NCBI GenBank assembly: GCA_902984215.1
Contig: CADWAF010002676.1
Coordinates: forward strand, 1-11,489
Origin: Willaertia magna
Lineage: Eukaryota; Heterolobosea; Eutetramitea; Acrasida; Naegleriidae
Reading direction: 5' to 3'
Length of the DNA stretch: 11,489 nt
The stretch's first letter is position 1, and every line of letters begins with the position of its first letter. Positions 1-8,300 of this stretch are shown piece after piece. The position numbers and the translations under genes were made by a program. The notes below the pieces were generated by a model. That model did not search any database, was not told where the DNA came from, and saw only the letters and a program-made list of their open reading frames with translations.

Positions 1-761
1 CCATTTGTGTGTAATTCACAATCATAATCTGAAAATTTTGTATCTTTTAAACTTGTTTCACTATTAATGTGTGTTAAATTATGTTTAGTTACTAAATATT
101 TAATAACTAATTTCTCTAAAATAGTATTTAATTTAAATACTAATAACTCTGAATATTCACTCTTATCATTAATATTAAAATCATTATAAGTAATTGTTAA
201 ATCTAAATGTTCCTTATTTTGTTGAAGTAATTTTTGCGTTTCATAAAACGAATGCTTTAAATATTTACATGTAACTTCAAATGGTAAGGTATGACTAGAG
301 TGTTCTTCAAACATTTTTTGTGTAATGCTCAAATACTTAATGCAAGAAACTGCTACTTTGTCCTCTTTTTTTTTTATTCTCCTGTTATTTAACAACTGCC
401 TTACCGTTGTTGTTTGTTACAGTTTCCAGTAGGGCGAGTTGAAATGCAGTTAACGAATGGATTGTAGATCTGAGCGGGGTAAAGGCATTATCTTTTGGTA
501 TAAAAATTTCCAAAAGAAAGGTTCAAAAAATTAATTTTTTCCTTTATAATTATTTTACAATAAACCATCATTAAAGATTATTGGTTTTGAAAATAACAAA
601 AGGAAAATGGTTTGAGATTATTTGTGAATAATTAACTTACCGTTGTAGAAATCCAAGTAATCCATGTGATGTACAATTTCAAGTTCTTTTTTATACTTTT
701 GGAATAAGCTGTTTTCCTTCTCAAATACCAATATGTTGCTCTTGTAATTTAAAATTGAATA
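1..761 (-). CDS. Unrecognised multi-exon protein, 5' part; 3' end beyond the window
   Basis: Proposed exons in transcription order are 761-641, 491-405 and 355-1. The introns are 640-492 (GTAAGT...AAAAG, 149 bases) and 404-356 (GTAAGG...CAAAG, 49 bases). Both introns are phase 1 and join cleanly to GAT (Asp) and GTA (Val). About 187 residues are visible, and the last exon stays open for 118 codons to the edge. The product is mostly hydrophilic and probably helical: exon A contains KENSLFQKYKKELE, exon B FTPLRSTIHSLTAFQLALLE, exon C KYLKHSFYETQKLLQQN. I recognise no family. The 5' end is unsettled: exon A is open back to 761 next to a plausible acceptor (AAATTTAG). One possible first exon is 886-827, a hydrophobic MLIVICDVVL... 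start with donor GTATAA. Alternatively translation starts at the in-frame ATG at 665. Exon B uses CTC, CTG, GCC and CCG codons, unlike exon C. The exon C acceptor could also be at 365/364, which keeps the frame. Confidence 0.6.
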
Positions 762-897
762 CTAAATTTAAGTTTCTGTTTATTAGCTAATTTATATTTA
801 TGGTGACCACAATATGTAAATTATACAAACACGTGACGCAATGACAAAAATGATGTAAGAACGACATCACAAATTACTATTAGCATTTTCACTTTAA

Positions 898-1018
898 TAT
901 TAGATGGGAGATTAACCAGGAATATGGCAATCAACCCACTACTCTCTTTGAGAGTATGAACGGTGAGTGAAGAAACGGGAAGTTTCTTGTTTGATAACGA
1001 GGAATTTGTGATCTAATA
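898..1018. ncRNA. Candidate structured RNA: closing stem plus three hairpins
   Basis: This 121-base block is richer in G and C than its surroundings. An 8-bp perfect closing stem pairs 898-905 (TATTAGAT) with 1011-1018 (ATCTAATA). Inside lie three hairpins. The first pairs 906-908 with 935-937, 910-913 with 929-932, and 916-918 with 925-927. The second pairs 940-946 (TACTCTC) with 950-956 around TTT. The third pairs 970-976 (AAGAAAC) with 982-988 around GGGAA. Strand is undecided; T runs at 1036-1041 and 1047-1052 could serve as a Pol III-type terminator for a plus-strand transcript. It matches none of 5S rRNA, tRNA, U1-U6, SRP RNA or C/D snoRNA as I know them. The competing explanation is a coding exon, because frames on both strands are open across part of it. 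Confidence 0.4.
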
Positions 1019-1041
1019 CTTACCAATGTGTTATTATTTTT

Positions 1042-1091
1042 ATCAGTTTTTTATTCCACAGAAATTAAAATTCTTCATTGTGGGAACTGAT
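1042..1091. repeat. Imperfect inverted repeat / long hairpin
   Basis: ATCAGT (1042-1047) pairs with ACTGAT (1086-1091), and TTCCACA (1054-1060) pairs with TGTGGGA (1079-1085) through one G-T pair. A six-base T-rich bulge interrupts the left arm and the apical loop is 18 bases. It begins 23 bases after the foldable block at 898-1018, so it could be a further hairpin of the same RNA. It could also be a chance fold around a splice-acceptor-like TTCCACAG. Confidence 0.45.
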
Positions 1092-1339
1092 TATTGGTCA
1101 ACAAGTTTTTACAAAAAAAATGTTCTAGAAACTAATCTTTCCAAAACATCTTTGCGAAATAATTTAATAATAATCCTAGTACTGCTTTTTTGAATAATAA
1201 ACAATTAATAACTGCAACACTAAAAAACTAATAGTTATTTCTTGACTGCTAGCAATTTGAAAATTAAATCATGATTTGTAAATTTTATTGTGTGAATTGA
1301 TACACTAAAATTTTTTATTAAAAAAAAAAAATTGAAAAA

Positions 1340-2086
1340 ATGTCTGAAAAACCACAAATTCTATCAAAGTCAATTCAACTATTAGATGACTTGATTAACA
1401 GCTTAGAAAATAACAAACCAATAAAAGAAACTACAAAGGAAAATAAGAACAACAAAAAGACAACAACAAATCAAAAACAACAAAATAATAATACCGAAAA
1501 GAATAATAATAAAAAACAAACAACAACAACAACAAATAAACCATCTTCTTCCAAACAACAAACAAATAAAACAGTAGATTTATTCGCAACATCTTGTTTA
1601 GTTGTTGGTCAAATCGAATCAGTAAAAGCTCATCCAGAATCTGAAAAGTTATATCAAGTTACTTTAAATATCGGTACAGAACAACGTAAGAATGTTCTTG
1701 CAGGTTTAAGAAAGTTTTATTCCGAAGAAGAATTAAAAGATAGAAAAGTAATTGCAATTATTAATTTAAAGCCTAGAAAACTTGCTGGAATGTTATCCGA
1801 AGCAATGTTATTAGCTGGTTCAACAATTACTGAAGACAATGTTGAAAAGGTTAAATTATTAGAAGTTCCAGAAGAAGGTGTTTCTATTGGTGAAAGAATT
1901 ATTTTAGAGAATGATGATGTGAATAATTATGTTCCACAAGAAACTATTTGTAAGAAATGGGAAGATGTAGTTAAAGGATTAAAAGTTTTAGAAAATAAAC
2001 CAACATTTAATGGAAGAAATTTCATTACTTCAAATGGTAAACTAACATGTAAATGTGAATTACCAAATGGTAGTGAAATCCATTAA
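1340..2086 (+). CDS. EMAPII/AIMP1/Arc1p-type tRNA-binding domain protein
   Basis: Predicted cytosolic tRNA-binding cofactor of aminoacyl-tRNA synthetases, 248 residues, no intron. Residues 1-25 look like a leucine-rich amphipathic helix (ILSKSIQLLDDLINSLE). Residues 26-78 are a basic low-complexity linker of Lys, Asn, Gln and Thr. The OB-fold tRNA-binding domain spans about 79-190. It shows VGQIESVKAHPESEKLY near its start and the family signature NLKPRKLAGMLSEAMLLAG at 142-160. Residues 191-248 match the EMAPII-specific extension that follows the OB fold in human AIMP1 and in the C-terminal part of animal TyrRS, including the KKWEDV segment. No synthetase catalytic domain is attached, so it is a free-standing factor like Arc1p or AIMP1, probably docking to synthetases through the N-terminal helix. 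The ATG lies just after an A-rich leader and is the first in frame. The domain call is firm; the partner synthetases are unknown. Confidence 0.93.
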   Translation: MSEKPQILSKSIQLLDDLINSLENNKPIKETTKENKNNKKTTTNQKQQNNNTEKNNNKKQTTTTTNKPSSSKQQTNKTVDLFATSCLVVGQIESVKAHPESEKLYQVTLNIGTEQRKNVLAGLRKFYSEEELKDRKVIAIINLKPRKLAGMLSEAMLLAGSTITEDNVEKVKLLEVPEEGVSIGERIILENDDVNNYVPQETICKKWEDVVKGLKVLENKPTFNGRNFITSNGKLTCKCELPNGSEIH

Positions 2087-2337
2087 AATTTTCTATTCTT
2101 TAAGCCTTGTAGGTTTGGACTAAATGGAAAGAAGAAGATGAAAAGGGAAAGATTAAAAAAATAGGAAGAAAGTAGATTGGATTCGCAAATACATTAAAGC
2201 ATTAACGCAAGTTTTATGTTCAAAATCCAATTTAGAGTTTAATTTTCTTTCATATTTAACTAGTTAGTACTAAACCACTTAAGATTTTTCTTATTGGAAA
2301 AAAGTTTTTTTCTCATTCATTATTATTGGAAAAGAAA
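2087..2337. other. Spacer between the tRNA-binding and Furry genes
   Basis: These 251 bases between two same-strand genes must hold the 3' end of the tRNA-binding gene and the promoter and leader of the Furry gene. I see a purine-rich stretch (about 2119-2175) and a T-rich leader before the ATG at 2338, but no further gene, convincing RNA fold or known promoter motif. Confidence 0.5.
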
Positions 2338-5300
2338 ATGTCTGACTTTCCTACAGAAGAAGAACAACTTCAACCTTGCATTATAGCAAATAATAATAAC
2401 ATTGACAATGCAAATAGTAATAATAAACAACCTTCATTAAGTACATCTTCTCTAAGTCAACATTCACAAAATAATAATTCTTTAGATGTAAGTAAAATTT
2501 AATTTTGTCACCCATGATTGACTTTTGACCCGCAAATAATAATAATAATAATAACTGATAACCCTGCAGAAAGAATTAGATACACAATATGATGAAAGTA
2601 ATATATCACCACCAACAACAAATGAAATGATGGAAGAACACCAATCCCATCCTACTTATTACCCAAATTTGAGATATATCTCTCCAGGATTAAGAGATAC
2701 CAATAACAATAATAATAACTTGTCAAATAGTATTAATATTTATACCGCCAATAACATTAACAAAAATAATAACACTTCAACTGTAAATAATATAACACCT
2801 TATCATACCGTAAATAATAATAATCAAACTGTTGAAAAGGGAATTCCAAAAAAAGGAAATCAATTAATGAATACTTTTCGTTCTACAGCCTCAATGGATA
2901 TTGAAGAAATAAATAATTATATGCCAACAGATTATCCATATAAAAACTCAAATTTAGATGAAATTGAACCAATTGCTACTCCAATTAAGATTTCTCCAAA
3001 TCTTTCTTCATCAACCAATTCTTCAAATTATGAACAAAAATCAACATTTCTTTATCAAGTTTCTGAAAAGGGATTTGTATTACCTATTATTGTAACAATT
3101 ATTACAAACTTTCAAAAAGTAGTTGAAAAGGAGTTAATTGAGGCAGTAAAGTCAATTCCTAAAGAATTAGAGGAAGGAAATAATAATAATAGCAATAACA
3201 ATGCAGATTTTAGTTTTGTTTCACTTTTTCAATTTAGATATAGTGAAACTTATTTAAAACATTTAGAATTAGTAAAAAATACATGTTCTGTAAATAATTG
3301 TAATGCTTATTGTCAATTAATATTTGAATGGTTATATCCATCAAAAGAACAAAATAAGGATTTTATTCCAGAATGGAGTTATTCAAAATTTAATGGAAGA
3401 TTAATGGAGATATTAAATTTAGCTAATGTAAAGAGAGATAATGCTAAAATTCATTGTTTAAATATTGGATTATGGATTGCTGTGGGTGATTTACTTTCTA
3501 CAGTATTAAGATTTTATCATCCAACACAATTTGATTCTTCCTTATTTAGTTCAATTTTACATTATTGTTTTGACGTTGTAATTTTTGATACATTTTCAAA
3601 TAGTAAAAACTTTATGGTTTGGAAAAGAATGAAAAACTATTTAATTGATCAATGGTGTTTTGTAATTAGAAGATTATCTTCAAAGAATTTAAGTGAAGTA
3701 GTACCTTTTGTCATTGGTAAAATCCAGAAAACATCAAAAGAAGTTAGTAGATGGTATTTAACAGGATTAAAATATATTGACGTTGAATTGGTAAATAATA
3801 AAATGGATTCATTAAGGAATTTGATAGATTCCTTATTAGACATTGGTGAGAAGGATAAAAATTTTAAAAATTCTATAAAAGGTAGAAATACAATTTTACA
3901 CATTTTACAAACGATTTATCTTCAATTAGATTTTGAGTTAGAAGAGAATTGTAATTTATTAGAAGATTTTACTTCAAGGGTATCTAATTTAATTACTGCT
4001 TTTGAGAAAACTAAATTAGGACAGAAAGGTAATTCAAAAAGTGAATGTTTTATTTTGAGATCCTTGCTAGTTAAACATCTTACTTTTCAATATCATCACC
4101 ATCATACAGTTAAATTAACGGAAGATCTTTTAGAATTTTTACAAAAGAAAAAGGATAATGTTGAGTATTCTAATCAATGTCTTTGTGCTTTGGGAATTAT
4201 CTTAAAAGATAAATATCATATTAATAGGAATTTAAATCCATATTCATTGATTGGAGGACCTTATAATAATTTTCTTTCTAAATTTAAACCATTTGTTGAG
4301 GTTGCTTACAAAGAAGAAGATAGAAATTCTAGTTATTTTACTGATAATGAAGATATTCAAACTAAAACTAAATATTATGAGACAATGATGATTGCAAGTA
4401 ATTTAATATTAGTTTATTTAGGGAAATTAAATTCTATTCCTCTTTCTATGGGTACCATAGATCAAACTATTCTGTATTATGCCTTAATTATTGTAAGAAT
4501 AGCTACAATAGATTTAAACGGTGTAATTGGAAAGGATGGAATAATTTATAAATTTTTAGCAAAAGATCCTTTAAAACATCCAGAGTTTTTAATTATTGCC
4601 TTTAAGGTGTTAAAGATAATAAGTAGTGGTGATGATTTATATGATGTAGATGTTCAATGCTGTAAGAGTGAGGTAGAGGCCATTCAACGTTTTCCAGATT
4701 TTAAACATCTCATGACTGTCATGTCACGTGATGTCACTTTGAAAAAAACGTTAAGACTTTTATTACAACAACTCAATTTTGAAGTCCTTCATTTTGTAGA
4801 TTTTGATTTGCCTATTAAAAAGTTTGATTCTATAATGATATTTTCTCAAGAAGAAGAGACAGAATTCCAATTAACTTCTTCTGATACATCTGACACACTC
4901 AATATTAATACATCGATAACAGGTCAAACAGAAATGAATACTGTGAGTACTCCTACTAGCGATACTAGTGAAACGTCCTTAGATCTATCTAGTCAGGCAA
5001 TTATTGAGGCAGAACATAATTTAAATAACCCTTTGACAATTTCTAAGCAATCTTCTCTTAGGAAATTAACAAGAGAATATTCTTTGATTGAAGAACATCA
5101 AACTTTATCAGAATTTTCTTCAAAGAAATCAACAAATGATGTTTTAAAAACTTTAACTACCTATAGGTCATTTGTTACTAGTGTTGATGAAAGCACCAAA
5201 AGAAAACACAAAAGAACTAAGAGTGCAAAGGAATTAAAATTAAAAAAGGATAGATTTGAACTAGTGACACTTTTAACAGAATGTTTATCAACAATACCTT

Positions 5301-8300
5301 TGTTCGCGTCTGATGATTTATTTTCTTTTGATAAGCCTTACAATTTTATTGGAAGTTATTTAATTTGTGGAGATAATACCATAGCTTTATGTTGTTCTAA
5401 AGCTTTACAAATAACAATGCAAAATAACAAATATCTAAGATCAACAATTATGCACGCTTGTACTGAATTATTATTAACTCAATTATATCAATTTAGAGAG
5501 GTTTTTAGTATTAAGGTTCTATTTAAAAATATTTTACAATTACTAAATATTTGGATTTCAGATTCTGGTAAAGGTATAGATTCTACAATTGTTTCAAATT
5601 GGGTTTTTGAGTTAGAGGCTATATGTATTATGGCTCTTTGTTTAAATGATAGACAAATTAGAATGAATGCCTTATTATGCCTAAAAACATTATCACAACT
5701 ATTTTTACCTTATTTCAGTAATTTTTGTTACACAGCTATCCTTAATAATCAAAGTAAAATTATTCATAAAGCTGTAAGAAAAATTGAAATGAGGGAGTCT
5801 ATGGGGATGGATGATTTATTTGCAAAGGATATTTTACTTCAACTTTCAAATGAGACTTTTGAGAATATAATTCAAAGTGATTCTAGTTATACTGTATTAT
5901 ATACATATATGATTGGATTCATTGGTGAAGTATTGGTAGAAACGAACTGTAAAGCTAAGGCAGAGTTACTTAAGTTAGTGAAAGACTATTGTATATATTT
6001 ATCAAATAATTTTTATTTAATTGATGAATCTACTTCCTTATGGACTGATAGTTTATCTCTATTAGTTTCTATTTGTGGAGTTTTTGAATATTCTGAGCAA
6101 AGTAAAATTATTTTAGACAACCACAAAGAATCAGTTAAAAATTGTTTAAAGCAAATAGAAATATTTGACAGATTTTTAATTTGTGGTAAACCTTGGATTC
6201 AGAGGGCTATAGTGAATGTTTGCTCATCAGTCAATTATCAAAGCATATCTTTGATTTTAGAATTATTACATTCATATCTTGATGAAAAGACACACAAATT
6301 CAATATTTCCACAATTATTACAATTAAGGATGTATCACGTATATTGGTGGCAATATCTCAACATTATGGATTTAAAAAGCTAGTTGAGCATAAATCACTA
6401 ATATTTAATACTACTAATTTAATGGTTTCTCTAATTACTAAAATGTATAACATTTTGAACAGTGAAAAAGAAATTAGGTTTAAAGATCCATTCCATATCT
6501 ATTGCTACTTCCATTCGTACATGTGTAATGCAATTGCTCTCAATAATATTGCTAAACATTTATGTATGACCACCAATTTCTTCAGAAGGAAACCTTTGAC
6601 AATGACTAATTCTCTTTATCTTAGACACAATAATATATGGTCAGAAGAGTCAAGATTATATTGTATAAATATCTTAAAAGAATGTATTGAAAGTAGAGTA
6701 CAGCATTTACAACAGATGGGAAGTAACTTTTTGGAAAGAATTAAGGATGAAAAGACAAAAGAATACTGGAAACAAGAATATAACAATATTTTACAATCAA
6801 AATTAAAGCATGTTTGTTACAATGGAATAGTTTCCATTTTAAAACTAGACCCTTTACCTTCTCTAATCGAGAACCACGATTATCATACATTCTTTATGAA
6901 TGCAGAACTACTTGGTTACAGAATGTTAGATAGTATACTTTGTCATCATTTTGACAGACTTTGTGAAGAATTTATTGCTGCTATCTACAATAGTACTGAT
7001 GATAATCTTTGTCAAATCTATGTAAATGCATTATATGATGTTTTATTACCAAGTTTCGCTAGTTATGCTCCTATTCAAGGAATAAAAGAAGATAAAATAG
7101 ATTGGATCATTAGAATAAGAGAACAAGATATGCATAGAGAAAATGTAGAAGTTTTAGAAGAAGATAGTTTTATTGAGGCAGTTATACAAACACATACCTT
7201 TTCATTATTACATGTACTTTTATATTTATTATATCATCCATTTGATTCTATTCATTCAAAAGCTTGTACATTATTATTAAATTTAATTAGAATTAATTTT
7301 GCTCATCATGACAAAGGAACGATTGATCCAAACAAAAGGGAAAGAATACTTTGTAGTTTGGAAGAATTAGAAGCTACTTTTAGAACATCTTCAATGGGTT
7401 CTTTAGCTGAGTACGCTACTCATTTCTCTGGTAATATTGCGAAACTATATCCACGTTTCACAAATGATTTATTTAGTGAAACTTTTAGATATTTACCAAG
7501 AATAGCAATTGAAGAGAGAAGATCGTGGGTTATTTCATTCTTAAATCCATGGTCAGATCAATTAGATTTAGTACCATTTAATAGTGACGATGAAGTGGTG
7601 ATTGAAAATTTATTTGGTATTTCACTTAATTTATTACAATGTACTGTTGGTTTTTCAAAGGATTTACAAAATATTTGGAAACAAATATCTTTACAAGGAG
7701 GTTCTAAAGTTAATCCTTTATCTAATCACACAGTTGACCTTCAAATAATTGGTCTCAATTACTCTTCTGAAACTACAACCCCAAGAAATTTAATTATGAT
7801 AATGAATTATTTGAAAAAGAAAATTATTTTATCTGAAAGCTTTTTAAAGGATAAAGCAGTTGAGTATGTTTGTAGATCTATTATTTCATCTCTCTATGCA
7901 GTTCAACCAAGACATACACTTCAATTATTAGTTCATGACCTGCCAAATGCTCCAGTTAGTTATGGAAATTCAATTATGGCAATGTTGAATGATGTAGTTT
8001 GTAATGTTGAGAGCAAATCTATATTTTTCGAACAGCTTCACATCATTTTGGTTTATACAATTTCTAAACTTGATGGAACGAATGAATATGCACATAATTT
8101 ATTTACAACAATATTATTACGTATAATAAGCTATACAGGAGGAAAACAACTTGAGCAAAGAAAGTGGCAATTATTATTAGAGTTATTTAGATTTAATTTT
8201 GTAAAAGTTCGTTGGAGATCTAATATGATAGAAGTAGATGGTGTTTTAACTGAGGAGGTTGAATCATTATTACCTTTTACTTCTAGATTATGTGAAATAA

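Larger units (their letters stand above)
762..1339. other. Divergent spacer between the left-edge gene and the tRNA-binding gene
   Basis: This stretch separates two divergently transcribed genes and should hold both promoters. It contains a palindromic CACGTG (830-835) running into TGACGCAAT, which resembles E-box and bZIP sites. A small hairpin follows (TGATGT 851-856 with ACATCA 864-869), then the foldable block at 898-1018 and a hairpin at 1042-1091. The last 150 bases are plain AT-rich leader ending in a run of A before the ATG at 1340. A short spliced plus-strand gene can also be drawn here: exon 924-953, intron 954-1061 with acceptor TTCCACAG, exon 1062-1193, giving 53 residues starting MAINPLLSLR. 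Nothing independent supports it. Confidence 0.5.

Noticed and set aside
399..487. tRNA or small RNA suggested by GCCTTACC and GGTAAAGGC ends
   Set aside because: No D arm, anticodon arm or T-loop consensus fits on either strand, and a minus-strand exon with matching splice phases explains the block better.
1016..1025. ATACTTACC resembling the 5' end of U1 snRNA
   Set aside because: The sequence after it lacks the U1 stem-loops and Sm site. The same bases read on the other strand are simply a GGTAAGT donor-like string.
898..1025. TPP riboswitch or 5S rRNA
   Set aside because: No CUGAGA-type thiamin core and no 5S conserved loops; only the rough size and branched shape are similar.
3649..3903. 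Open frame of 84 codons on the minus strand inside the Furry gene
   Set aside because: It is antisense to strongly coding Furry N-terminal sequence and has no domain; it reflects low stop density opposite a real gene.
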